Shown here piece after piece: positions 7,222 to 15,895 of a stretch of DNA of 64,000 nucleotides; position 1 is the stretch's first letter, and each line of letters begins with the position of its first letter. Below the pieces are notes generated by a model, which made no database searches, had not been told where the DNA came from, and was given only the letters and a program-made list of their open reading frames with translations. Origin of the DNA: Acidobacteriota bacterium (GTDB lineage Bacteria; Acidobacteriota; Aminicenantia; Aminicenantales; Saccharicenantaceae). The position numbers were made by a program, and so were the translations under genes. The stretch lies in NCBI GenBank assembly GCA_028749115.1, contig JAQURD010000002.1, forward strand, positions 228,129 through 292,128, written 5' to 3'.

Positions 7222-8702
7222 AAGCTCTTCTCCTTAACCCGGGCTTCATAAGGAAGCCTGATAAGAAAACAGCTTCCCATCCCTTCTTTCTTGACAACTT
7301 TTATAGTTCCTCCATGTTGTTCAACAATCCTGCGGGCATTAGCCAGGCCAAGTCCAGCCCCTGAACCCTTGGTTGTAAAGAAAGGCTCGAAAATGTTCTC
7401 CCAGTCCTTTTCGGGAATACCGCTGCCCGTATCACAGATTTTTATTTCAAAAAATGGCTTTTCCCCTTCTGCCATAAAAGATAGAGAAGCTTCAATTTCA
7501 CCTTCTTCTTCTATTGCTTCACAGGCATTGCGCAGAATATTGAGAAATACCTGGCGAAGCTTATCACCATCCACCAGGGCTAAAGGCAGGTCTTTCTGAT
7601 ATTTTTTTCTCAGGTGAAGACGTTTCCCGGCCAGTGAAGGCAACAAAATTTTCAATGATTCTTCAATAATCTCTTCCAGCTCGAAGTAGTCAAGCTGAAG
7701 AACTGAAATGCGGGTAAAGTTTAACAACTCTTTGATAAACTTTTCTATCTGGTCAATGCCCTCCTGGGCGATTGACAGGTGCTCCTTTTCGATTTCTTTC
7801 AGTCGGCTATTATCAGCCAGCTTCTGAATATTAAGTTTAACTGAAGTTAAAGGATTGCGGATTTCATGGGCAATAGTCGCTGATAATTTGCCAATGGAAG
7901 CCAATTTTTCAGCTTGAACCAGCTTTTTGTTGGCTTCCTGCATTTGCTGCCTGGTCATGTTTAATTCTTCAGTCATCTGATTGAAGCTTTCTGTCAGTGT
8001 TCCGATTTCATCCGAGGAAATCAGAGGGATGTGGTAGCTGAAATCACCCCGGGATATTCTTTTTGTTCCTTCCAATAAATTTTTGATAGGCCTGGTCAGA
8101 CGCCTGACCAGAAGATTAATGCCAATAATGGTCAACAGAATGGCCAGCAGCCCAAAACCAAATAAGGTGATCCTGGAATGGTAGATTCTTTCTTTAACAT
8201 CCTGGAGTTTTAAGCCGATTTTGACCGAACCCCATTTGACGTCTGAACCGGCTACGTAGATCGGGATCTCAATTTGCATTACTTCCTCGGCTTCCCGGCT
8301 GTTCTGCAAATAAATATTCTGATAAAAAACTGCTTCCGGCGGTACCTGGCCTGCGCAACTGGTCTGATTGATAATCTCGGTGTTGCCAGCGATGTTTTTA
8401 CTTACTACCACTGGCCGGCCAAGGCGGTCATAGAAAATGACATAGGCAAGATCATCCCTGATTAGCCCGGCAATATTTTCATCTATTGACTCAAGTTCCC
8501 ACAGGGCAAAATGTCTGGTATTCATTTCAGCTATATATCTGACCATTAGCAAGCCGCGATTCTTTTTTTCTTCATAAATGAATCTGGCTTCCCGCCTTTG
8601 AATTACCGACAATACTCCAAAGATAAGGAAGGCCAGGATGGCTGACATCCAGAAGATCAACTGGGCGTAGATGGATATCCTGAATTTCGGCTTTAGATTC
8701 AT
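7218..8702 (-). CDS. Membrane sensor histidine kinase
   Basis: A 494-residue kinase. It has transmembrane helix 1 (about 12-34), a periplasmic sensor region of about 140 residues, transmembrane helix 2 (about 178-199), a HAMP linker (RRLTRPIKNLLEGTKRI), a short coiled coil, HisKA with phosphoacceptor H279 in IAHEIRNPL, and a C-terminal ATPase with N box NILRNACEAIEE, G1 DTGSGIP and G2 GAGLGLANA. It overlaps the response regulator (downstream) and the binding protein (upstream) by 4 bases each, so the three are made together. The binding protein probably feeds ligand information to its periplasmic domain, which is inference. The sensor region does not resemble a named domain that I can identify with confidence. 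Confidence 0.95.
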   Translation of the reverse strand: MNLKPKFRISIYAQLIFWMSAILAFLIFGVLSVIQRREARFIYEEKKNRGLLMVRYIAEMNTRHFALWELESIDENIAGLIRDDLAYVIFYDRLGRPVVVSKNIAGNTEIINQTSCAGQVPPEAVFYQNIYLQNSREAEEVMQIEIPIYVAGSDVKWGSVKIGLKLQDVKERIYHSRITLFGFGLLAILLTIIGINLLVRRLTRPIKNLLEGTKRISRGDFSYHIPLISSDEIGTLTESFNQMTEELNMTRQQMQEANKKLVQAEKLASIGKLSATIAHEIRNPLTSVKLNIQKLADNSRLKEIEKEHLSIAQEGIDQIEKFIKELLNFTRISVLQLDYFELEEIIEESLKILLPSLAGKRLHLRKKYQKDLPLALVDGDKLRQVFLNILRNACEAIEEEGEIEASLSFMAEGEKPFFEIKICDTGSGIPEKDWENIFEPFFTTKGSGAGLGLANARRIVEQHGGTIKVVKKEGMGSCFLIRLPYEARVKEKSL

Positions 8703-10315
8703 CGGTCAATCCAGGCATCCTTCAAATTCAGACAAAAAAGGCCAGCTGGTGGCGGTTTAAGATTTTTTATATACGGCTGATAGGCGGCTTGCAGCTTGAA
8801 AAAATAGAGCGGAATGGCCGGGGCCTCATTTTTCAGTAGCTCCTCTATTTGATTGAAGAGTGTTATCCGGCGCTCAAAAATACCGGTATTGCGCTGCTCA
8901 TCAAGCCAGGCATCAAGCTGGTCATGCTTATAATGAAAATAAGTCAAATTGAGGTAGGATTCAGAATAAAAAAGAGGATAAAGCAGGTATTCCGGATCCG
9001 GCACCGGCATTGACCAATCAAAATAAATCAGATATGGAGTTCGATCATTCTTTATTTCATCCAGAGACTTAATCAGCTTGAGTTGGAGGTCAATTCCGGC
9101 TGGCCGCAATTCATCTTTAAGCTCATCATATAAAATCTGAACCTGCTTCTTAAACGGAACCTCAAAATAAAGATTAACCGGTAAGCTTTTACCTGAGTTA
9201 CCCAATCCATGAGCTGCTAATCTTTCGGCGATGCGGCCAAAACTCATCTCTTCACCTGGAGGAGAAGGCAAAAAGCCAGGAAGATAAGGGGGGATATAAT
9301 CATTCAAAACCTCAGCAATATAGGCTGGAGATGATACCAGACCGCTCAATTTGCTCTTTTCTATAACCTGTCCCAGTAAACGCCTGACCTCCGGCTGGTC
9401 AAAGGGAGGCAAATGGCAGCTAAAGATAAGATAACTTACCTGTAGAGAATTACTCTCCAGAACCTGATAACTGCTTTTCGAAATTCGATGGGAACTATAG
9501 GGAACAATCTGAACCTCATCCCGGAAAAAGCTTTCTAACAAAAAATACGGACTTATTTCTATCCCGCTTAGGTAAGGCTTCCGGCTAAAATACTGCTCAT
9601 TTCTGCTCAAGCTAATCCCGATAACATTCAGCTTTGAATTTCTTAGCCAGTAATTAAATTTAAAAGGTCCAGCTCCTACTGGCCGGTCGAAAAAGCTTTT
9701 CTTATCCCTTTGAACAAGTTCGGCTGGTAAAATTTTGGCAAAAGTTGAGGCTAAAAAATATAAATTGGCCACACTTGAGTATTTCCAGTCAATTTCTATG
9801 GTCTTATCATTTATGATTTTTAGGCCAGTAACTTCACTGGCCTGACCCTGCCAGAATTCTTCACCGCCTTGAATCCTCTGAGCAAATAAATAAAAATAAG
9901 AATTGCCTTTTAGCCTGAATAGCCTTTCCAGTGAAAATTTAACATCAGCCGCTGTCACCGGCTGGCCATTATGAAAAACAGCCTTATCTCTTAAATAAAA
10001 GATTACCCTCTTGCCTCCGCTATCAATAACCCAGTAGTCAGCCAGTCCTGGAGAAATACCGATATTCTGGTCAAGCCTGAGAAGCCCTTCATACAGATTT
10101 TCCATAACCAGGGGATAACCATTACCAGCTGGATCGAGGTCAGTATTTAGAGCCTGACTATAAGTTTTTATTCTTAGAATGCCACCACGCTGCGGCTCCA
10201 CTCTGCCGCTTTGCAGGGTTATGCTGGCCAGGCCTTCAGCCGCCAGGCAAAAGAGAAACAAAACTGTCAACCGGAGGAAAAGGCAGCTCCGGCCATTTCT
10301 ACCTAACCTCTTCAT
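8699..10315 (-). CDS. Family 5 (peptide/nickel-type) extracellular solute-binding protein
   Basis: Secreted binding protein of 538 residues in the DppA/OppA family. It has an N-terminal signal peptide (LFLRLTVLFLFCLAAEGLA) without a convincing lipobox. The family signature follows: ENLYEGLLRLD, then GLADYWVIDSGGKRVIFYLRD and FHNGQPVTAADVKFSLERLF. No ABC permease or ATPase gene is near. Instead its stop overlaps the start of a histidine kinase (ATGA), so it is more likely the ligand-sensing partner of the kinase than a transport component. The ligand is unknown; family members bind peptides, nickel or opines. The ATG start has only a weak ribosome-binding site. Confidence 0.9.
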   Translation of the reverse strand: MKRLGRNGRSCLFLRLTVLFLFCLAAEGLASITLQSGRVEPQRGGILRIKTYSQALNTDLDPAGNGYPLVMENLYEGLLRLDQNIGISPGLADYWVIDSGGKRVIFYLRDKAVFHNGQPVTAADVKFSLERLFRLKGNSYFYLFAQRIQGGEEFWQGQASEVTGLKIINDKTIEIDWKYSSVANLYFLASTFAKILPAELVQRDKKSFFDRPVGAGPFKFNYWLRNSKLNVIGISLSRNEQYFSRKPYLSGIEISPYFLLESFFRDEVQIVPYSSHRISKSSYQVLESNSLQVSYLIFSCHLPPFDQPEVRRLLGQVIEKSKLSGLVSSPAYIAEVLNDYIPPYLPGFLPSPPGEEMSFGRIAERLAAHGLGNSGKSLPVNLYFEVPFKKQVQILYDELKDELRPAGIDLQLKLIKSLDEIKNDRTPYLIYFDWSMPVPDPEYLLYPLFYSESYLNLTYFHYKHDQLDAWLDEQRNTGIFERRITLFNQIEELLKNEAPAIPLYFFKLQAAYQPYIKNLKPPPAGLFCLNLKDAWIDR

Positions 10316-10355
10316 TTCTAATAAATAATAACCTAATCCCGGCTGAAAATCATCC

Positions 10356-11627
10356 TCAGCTTTTACTCAAGGTGCCGGCCACATCTTTTACCCGGTTAAA
10401 AACTCTGAAAAAATTTTGACCCCAGATTTTGGCCAGGTCTTCATCTGAATAGCCGCGCTTCATTAATTCTACGGTAACATTAATCATCTGGCTGACATCA
10501 TAGCAACCAGCCACCCCTCCCCCTCCATCAAAATCAGTTCCAAAGCCAACATAATCAACACCCACCAGCTTGACGACATGATCAATATGGTCGGCCAGAT
10601 CCTTAACAGTAGCCAGTTCAGCAGGGTATTTCCGGTTCAACTCCTGCATTTCAGCCATTATTTTTTTTCTCTGATCTTCATCCTTGATATCTCTCCAGTT
10701 ACCATATCTGACTCTGAATTCTTCGAAGGCTTTATCCCGGTCTGGATTGGGCCTGGGGGTCTTGAGATAAGCAGAAAGAAAACAGATCTGGATGACACCT
10801 CCTTTAGCGGCCAGGGCTTTAATCATATCATCTGTCAGATTTCTGGGGTTAGGGCAAATGGCCCGGCAGCAGGAATGAGAAGCCATAATTGGCGCCTGGC
10901 TGCTGGCCAGCACTTCCCAGAAGCTCTTATCAGAAGCATGAGAGATATCAATAATCATGCCCAGGCGGTTACATTCGGTTACCACCTGATGGCCAAACTG
11001 GCTCAAGCCAAGGTCTTCCGGATCATTCTCGTCAGTTGAAGAATTGCAGATGTCGTTATCAGCAGTATGACACAGGGTGATGTAACGGACCCCTTCCTCA
11101 TAGAAGTGTTTAATCAGGCTTAAATCCTGGCCAAGGGCGTAACCATTCTCTATTCCCAGGAAAGCTATCAGCCTGCCCTCTTTCTTAAATTGATAAGCAT
11201 CTTCCGGGCTAAAGGCCAGCCCAATGAGCTGGTTGTTCTCCGCTACCATTTTTTTTACCGCTTGAATCATTCTTTCTGCTTCCTGTCTGGCCATTTGATA
11301 GCCTTCTGCTGTCCTGGGCCCCTGAGGAACGAAGGCAGCAAAAAATTCCGCATCGAGTCCGCCTTCTTTCATCCGGGGTAAATCTATCTTACTGCCGCCG
11401 GGAGAATCGGCCTGGTGCCGGTCAGCCGGATTCCAGTTTCCTCTAAACAGCCTCATAGCTGTATCACAATGAGTATCAACCGTAATAATTTTCTGATGAA
11501 GAGCCCTGGCTCGCTCCAGAAACTCCTGATCACCAGGCTGGTCTGTTCTGTCAGCCTTAGCTGGAGAAATAGAAAAAAGAATCATGAAGAAAACTCCTGT
11601 CAGCAAGAACTTTCTGGCCGTCATCAT
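10356..11627 (-). CDS. Membrane dipeptidase, peptidase family M19
   Basis: Zinc dipeptidase of the renal dipeptidase family, cleaving dipeptides including some with a D-residue. It has a signal peptide (MMTARKFLLTGVFFMILFSISPAKA), and the metal-binding motifs follow in order: VDTHCDT, the bridging Glu in GIENGYALG, the His in TLCHTADN, IDISHASD, MASHS and FGTDFDGGGG. I place the start at the MM pair (ATG at 11627), which has AAAGGA six bases upstream; the track's start is 20 codons earlier and would spoil the signal peptide. It is on the same strand as the signalling operon, ending 40 bases before it, so cotranscription is possible and would fit a peptide-sensing role. Confidence 0.93.
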   Translation of the reverse strand: MMTARKFLLTGVFFMILFSISPAKADRTDQPGDQEFLERARALHQKIITVDTHCDTAMRLFRGNWNPADRHQADSPGGSKIDLPRMKEGGLDAEFFAAFVPQGPRTAEGYQMARQEAERMIQAVKKMVAENNQLIGLAFSPEDAYQFKKEGRLIAFLGIENGYALGQDLSLIKHFYEEGVRYITLCHTADNDICNSSTDENDPEDLGLSQFGHQVVTECNRLGMIIDISHASDKSFWEVLASSQAPIMASHSCCRAICPNPRNLTDDMIKALAAKGGVIQICFLSAYLKTPRPNPDRDKAFEEFRVRYGNWRDIKDEDQRKKIMAEMQELNRKYPAELATVKDLADHIDHVVKLVGVDYVGFGTDFDGGGGVAGCYDVSQMINVTVELMKRGYSDEDLAKIWGQNFFRVFNRVKDVAGTLSKS

Positions 11628-12070
11628 ATTATTTCCTTTCATTTCATTGTTTACTTCTTGTTTTTTCTTTGGCTTATGAAGGGACAACTGATTCAGGCTG
11701 CCTGTCTTTTAAACCGCCAGTCAACAGGAATGTTCTTAACCTCACCAGGCAAACCGGCAGTTTCCTGCTGGAGATGGTAAAAGCCAAAAGAGAATCTTCG
11801 GCCCCCAGAATAACCTTCTTATCAGCACCAGCTATTAATTTATCAGATAAATTAATCATGCCAGAGTAATTTTATCACCCTATAAGTTAATTGTTAAAGG
11901 GGAATTTTCTTCTTATAAAACTTCTCAAAGCCAGACAGCCCGGGGAATAAAACACATTCAAAAACGATAACCGGCCAGTCATAAGAACTGAGTTCAATCT
12001 ATAAAAAAAATCCTCTGTTTATCTCTTTAAGAAAATCTGTTAAGATTTATCAAATAATAAGGAGGCTACG
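11628..12070. other. Intergenic region between divergent genes
   Basis: About 440 bases. The overlapping ORFs on both strands (11669-11869 and 11674-11859) are mirror images in one open stretch, with no ribosome-binding sites or recognisable protein. The right end is AT-rich (TATAAAAAAAATCC, TTAAGATTTATCAAATAATAA) and should hold the promoter for the VTT gene. No RNA gene was recognised. Confidence 0.5.
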
Positions 12071-12139
12071 GTGCTTAGTTTGCCAGTGAGGGCTTTCCAG
12101 CCCTTATTTGTATTATTCTTATTTAAAAGACAGGGTTAA
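12071..12139 (+). promoter_or_regulatory. Possible 22-codon leader ORF with hairpin before the VTT gene
   Basis: A strong Shine-Dalgarno AAGGAGG lies five bases before a GTG that opens a 22-codon frame (MLSLPVRAFQPL...). It ends in TAA eight bases before the ATG of the VTT gene. Inside it is a 6-bp hairpin (AGGGCT-TTCC-AGCCCT) followed by a T-rich run. This could be a leader peptide with an attenuator, or the true 5' end of the VTT gene broken by a frameshift. Confidence 0.35.
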
Positions 12140-12146
12140 AGGCCTG

Positions 12147-12893
12147 ATGTCAGATCTTGATTTCCTTACTCAGTTACCGCTGAAGAAGACCAGAAGAGCC
12201 AGGCGGGTGCGGGTATTTATTCTCTTACTCGAAATCATCCTGGTGATGGGGCTGATGATCGCCTGGATATCTTCAAGTGCTATCAGACAAAACAAAAGCC
12301 TGTGGGTCCTCTTTTTCTATTGTTTCCCGTCAGAATTTCTGATTTCTTTTGTACCTCATGAACCAGTCATACTTTTCTTTAGCAAATATTATAGTGCCCT
12401 GACGGTGGCCGCCGTTTCTCTGGCTGGTACTATTCTGGCTGAAGCTCTTGATTATTCAACTATCAAAATGATAGAAGAATTCAAATTACTGTCGAAGGCA
12501 CAGAAAAGCGCCCTGGTGGACAGGCTGGTCAAGGCCTTTGGCCGGCGTCCTTATCTGGCTCTCTGGATAGCAGCTTTCTTGCCCGTCCCTTTCTACCCTT
12601 TCCGTTTTTTAACCGTCATGACTAATCTGCCGCTGGCGGGTTATCTGGCCGTTATTATTACTGCCCGCTTTCCCAAGTTTTTAATTCTGGCTCTGGTTGG
12701 AAGTGTCTTAAAGATACCAGATTCGGTGATTGTTGGCTTTTTCCTGGTTATGATTCTGGCTGCTTATCTGCCCAATGTCAGATTTTATAAAAACCGGAAA
12801 AAGGCTAAAGCCAACAGCAGAGAAGCACCCGCAGCGATAAAGCCATGCCCGGATAGTCAAGAGACCTTAGCTGATTCAAAGCCAGGTCTTTGA
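12147..12893 (+). CDS. VTT/DedA-like inner-membrane protein
   Basis: About 248 residues with six or so hydrophobic helices and basic tails at both ends. The central part (LAGTILAEALDYSTIKMIEE, FGRRPYLALWIAAFLPVPFYPFR, TARFPKFLILALVGS) has the look of the VTT (SNARE-associated/DedA/YqaA) superfamily, including the conserved F-P-x-P-F-x-P type loop. DedA/VTT proteins are linked to phospholipid scrambling or undecaprenyl-phosphate recycling. The track used a TTG at 12108; the ATG at 12147 with AAAGG upstream is my choice. The only strong Shine-Dalgarno nearby belongs to a short frame in another phase. A lipid-kinase-like gene follows by 59 bases. Confidence 0.75.
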   Translation: MSDLDFLTQLPLKKTRRARRVRVFILLLEIILVMGLMIAWISSSAIRQNKSLWVLFFYCFPSEFLISFVPHEPVILFFSKYYSALTVAAVSLAGTILAEALDYSTIKMIEEFKLLSKAQKSALVDRLVKAFGRRPYLALWIAAFLPVPFYPFRFLTVMTNLPLAGYLAVIITARFPKFLILALVGSVLKIPDSVIVGFFLVMILAAYLPNVRFYKNRKKAKANSREAPAAIKPCPDSQETLADSKPGL

Positions 12894-12952
12894 CAGGCCA
12901 TCTCAGGCATGATATAAAAACTAAAAATAAAATATCAGGTTTGACTTTCTAG

Positions 12953-13921
12953 ATGGCAGAAATGGAAGAAAAAAAATCAGAACTGAATAAAAAAATTGTT
13001 CATATTATCAATCCCTCGGCCGCCAATAGACGCTGGAAGAGACGCAGGCGCCTGCGGGCCAAATTGATGGAACAATTACCTGGGAAATTCCTTGATGCTC
13101 CCCAGAGTAAAGAAGAAACAGTCGTTATGACCAGGAAAATCTGCGAGGAAGCTGACCTGGTAGTGGCAGTTGGCGGTGATGGGACGATAGCCGATGTCCT
13201 CCAGGGTATCTTTGAATCTCCCCGCAGGCAGGAAGTCACCTTCGGTGTTATCCCCTTCGGCAGCGGCAACGCTTTTAGAAAATCCCTTGGCCTTCCCTGC
13301 CACCCCTTTAAGGCCATAAAATACCTGTTAGAAGGAGATGCCCTGACTGTTGATCTGATGCAGATAGAAGGCCAGGTAGCCGGCTTCACCAGCGTTGGTT
13401 CAACGGCGGCGGTGACTGGAGAAAAAATAAGACATTCAACTCCCGGGCTCATCGGCCATCTAGTGGCTGCCAGGAAGCTTCTTTTTTATAAAAGAGATGA
13501 AAAAATTATTGAACTTTACGATGGCTTTGATCAAGATGGGAATAAATTCGATTATTTAAAATTTTCTTCACGCTTTCTCGATGCTGTCATCGGCAAGTTC
13601 AATTATTTTGGCTATAGCTGGCTGGTAGCTCCTGAAGCTCGCCTGAATGACGGTTACCTTGATCTTGTCCTGTTTGAAATGTCTCCACTGCTTTATATTC
13701 TTTCCTTCCCTCTAACTTACTTTGGTCTTATTCAGAAAAAGCTGCGTCATTTCAAAGCCAGGGAAATAATCATCAAAGGCCGGGATCTTGATGTCCAGTA
13801 TAACGGCGAGTATTTGAATACTTTATCAACAGTCAAAGCCAGGGTCTTGCCGGCCGCTCTTAGAGTCATGGCCAACAAGGAAAAGGCTGAACGTTTCCTG
13901 GTTAAGGCCGAAGATTCTTAA
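12953..13921 (+). CDS. Diacylglycerol kinase-type lipid kinase (YegS/BmrU family)
   Basis: A 322-residue soluble kinase of the DAGK catalytic family. The nucleotide loop GGDGT is at residues 74-78 (VVAVGGDGTIADVLQ), the following IPFGSGNAFRKSLGLP matches the conserved lipid-kinase motif P-x-G-(S/T)-x-N, and the C-terminal beta-rich part ends with a D-x-Q-x-N-G-E-type strand (LDVQYNGEYL). Such enzymes phosphorylate diacylglycerol, sphingoid bases or similar lipids at the inner face of the membrane. It sits between a VTT membrane protein and an epimerase and probably belongs to the same lipid cluster. The start has no clear ribosome-binding site; an alternative ATG lies three codons further in. 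Confidence 0.88.
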   Translation: MAEMEEKKSELNKKIVHIINPSAANRRWKRRRRLRAKLMEQLPGKFLDAPQSKEETVVMTRKICEEADLVVAVGGDGTIADVLQGIFESPRRQEVTFGVIPFGSGNAFRKSLGLPCHPFKAIKYLLEGDALTVDLMQIEGQVAGFTSVGSTAAVTGEKIRHSTPGLIGHLVAARKLLFYKRDEKIIELYDGFDQDGNKFDYLKFSSRFLDAVIGKFNYFGYSWLVAPEARLNDGYLDLVLFEMSPLLYILSFPLTYFGLIQKKLRHFKAREIIIKGRDLDVQYNGEYLNTLSTVKARVLPAALRVMANKEKAERFLVKAEDS

Positions 13922-14181
13922 CCCTGAAAGATTATCAGGTAGAGAAATAGCCAGTCAATTTTCTCAGGTGCCAGAGCCAGGCCTGACCGAGAGAAAGCCC
14001 AAAACAGCAGGACAGTTATGATAACCTTTTTCCAGCGAGAAAACTTTCCAGTCTTCATCGAATTTTTGTTATCTTATTTAGTTTTCCCGGGAGGCCAGAA
14101 GCCCCGACAGCAAAAAATTGAATTAAGCCAGTTTTAAAATTATAATTCCGGGTGATTCGATTTCAGGCCAGAAGAGCTAAC

Positions 14182-15204
14182 ATGACCATCGGTCTGACGG
14201 GAGGAACAGGTTTCATTGGTCAGGTTCTGCTTGAAAAACTGGTGACTGAAGGTCAATCGGTCCGCTTGATCATCAGAAAAGGCAGCTCAGCCCGGCTAGC
14301 TAAGAAACTTTCTGTCGAAACGGCTACCGCTAACCTCAATGAGGTGAATAGCCTGAAGGCGGCTCTTGACGGCTGCTGTCAGGTTTATCACCTGGCCGCC
14401 CTGGCTAAAAATTTTGACCCCAGGCCAGAAAATTTCTACCGGGTAAATGTTGATGGTTTCCGCTCTTTGCTTGAAGCCGCCCTGGCGGCCGGTGTTAAAC
14501 GGGTAGTCTTTGTTAGCTCATCAGTTGTCAAGGGGCCAAGCAGCCAGGAACCTGTGTCAGAAAACAGTACCAGGCCTGATATCTCCTTTTTTACTGACTA
14601 TGAAAAAAGCAAAGCTCTGGCCGAAAAAATAATTCCTAAATATCTCGACCGGGGGTTAGAAGTAGTTATAGCCAGACCAACCAGAGTTTATGGGCCAGGT
14701 CAATTGACCGAAGCAAACTCGGTTACCAGGATGATCAGGAGCTATTTAAAATACAGAATCTGTTTGATTCTTAACCGGGGCCAGGAAATTGGCAATTATG
14801 TTTATGTGGATGATGTAGCTGAAGGTTTGCAGCTAACGATGGACAAAGGCAGGCCGGGCGAAGGCTATATTCTCGGCGGCCAGAATGTTTCTCTCAGGGA
14901 ATTCTACAATCTATTGGAGGAAATATCAGGTCGTAAAGCTCTCCGGCTGAAGATAAGCACTTCCTTAGCCATAACCATAGCTAAGCTGGAGACAATTAAA
15001 GCCAGAAAGTTAGGCCTTTATCCTCTTATCACCACCGGCTGGGTGAAGACTTTCCTGGAAAATTGGGCTTTCTCCCATCAAAAAGCCAGGGAAGAACTGG
15101 GTTACCAGCCAAGAAACCTCAGGCAGGGACTGCGTTTAACCTGCAACTGGCTTGGTTATTTAAATAAAAGGCAGAAATCGCCGGAAACCGGAGACGATGA
15201 GTAA
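14182..15204 (+). CDS. NAD(P)-dependent epimerase/dehydratase (extended SDR)
   Basis: An extended short-chain dehydrogenase of about 340 residues. The Rossmann motif GLTGGTGFIG starts at residue 4, the substrate/cofactor motif HLAALAKNF follows, and the catalytic Tyr-Lys pair is in TDYEKSKALAEK (YxxxK), with VVIARPTRVYGPGQ after it. The family includes NDP-sugar epimerases, dihydroflavonol reductase-like and 3-beta-hydroxysteroid dehydrogenase-like enzymes, and the substrate cannot be told. The ATG at 14182 has AAGAG upstream; the track's GTG is ten codons earlier. Its end overlaps the CPBP protease gene by 8 bases, so they are coupled. Confidence 0.9.
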   Translation: MTIGLTGGTGFIGQVLLEKLVTEGQSVRLIIRKGSSARLAKKLSVETATANLNEVNSLKAALDGCCQVYHLAALAKNFDPRPENFYRVNVDGFRSLLEAALAAGVKRVVFVSSSVVKGPSSQEPVSENSTRPDISFFTDYEKSKALAEKIIPKYLDRGLEVVIARPTRVYGPGQLTEANSVTRMIRSYLKYRICLILNRGQEIGNYVYVDDVAEGLQLTMDKGRPGEGYILGGQNVSLREFYNLLEEISGRKALRLKISTSLAITIAKLETIKARKLGLYPLITTGWVKTFLENWAFSHQKAREELGYQPRNLRQGLRLTCNWLGYLNKRQKSPETGDDE

Positions 15205-15895
15205 ACCATTATTAGCAGATAGCCATCCCAAAGCAACGACCATTCTTCTTCTAACGCCTGTTCTCCTGACCGTTTACAGCTATTTTGGCCTGCCAGAATT
15301 TTACGATGCCCATTTAATTAAATACTCCCAGCCATCCCTGCTTTCTGGCTTTTATCGTGATTATTATAATTTTTTGGCGGCCTTTTTCCTTTTCCTGCTG
15401 ATTCCCGGCCTGTTGATAAAACTTGGTTTTCATGAAAAGTTTAAAGGCTATGGCTTCCGGGCAGGAGATTATAAATTTGGACTGAAGGCAATAGCTTTTT
15501 CACTGCCTGTAGTCTTGATAACAGCCTGGCTTCCAAGCCGTCAGCTTGATTTCCAGCAGGAATATTCTGCCTTTGTGAATAACCCGCTTACCTTGAAAAC
15601 TTTCGTTATTTATGCCACCGCTTTTTTTCTCTATTACCTGGCCTTTGAGTTTTTTTTCAGGGGTTTTCTTCTTCAGGGCCTCAAGCCGGTTTTCGGCTCT
15701 TTCTATAGTCTTTTGATTCAGACTATACCTTGTTGCCTGGTTCATCTAGGTAAGCCCCTGAATGAAGTTCTGGCAGCCATTGCCGCCAGTCTGATATTTG
15801 GTTACCTGGCTCTGCGGACTGAATCACTCTGGTATGGGATAGTGATTCACTGGCTCATCGGGATTTTTCTTGTTCTGTTCATCGGGCTAAGCTGA
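15197..15895 (+). CDS. CPBP-family intramembrane protease (Rce1-like)
   Basis: A 232-residue membrane protein with about seven helices. The C-terminal half carries the CPBP (Abi) motifs: AFEFFFRGFLLQG for the EExxxR motif, CCLVHLGK for the second motif His, and YGIVIHW for the third. The first Glu of the EExxxR pair is Phe, and the Phe usually four residues before the second His is Cys. Catalytic activity is therefore uncertain. Relatives cleave prenylated proteins or act in membrane-stress processing. It overlaps the epimerase start to stop by 8 bases and its last 17 bases overlap the convergent PAP2 gene. Confidence 0.8.
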   Translation: MSKPLLADSHPKATTILLLTPVLLTVYSYFGLPEFYDAHLIKYSQPSLLSGFYRDYYNFLAAFFLFLLIPGLLIKLGFHEKFKGYGFRAGDYKFGLKAIAFSLPVVLITAWLPSRQLDFQQEYSAFVNNPLTLKTFVIYATAFFLYYLAFEFFFRGFLLQGLKPVFGSFYSLLIQTIPCCLVHLGKPLNEVLAAIAASLIFGYLALRTESLWYGIVIHWLIGIFLVLFIGLS

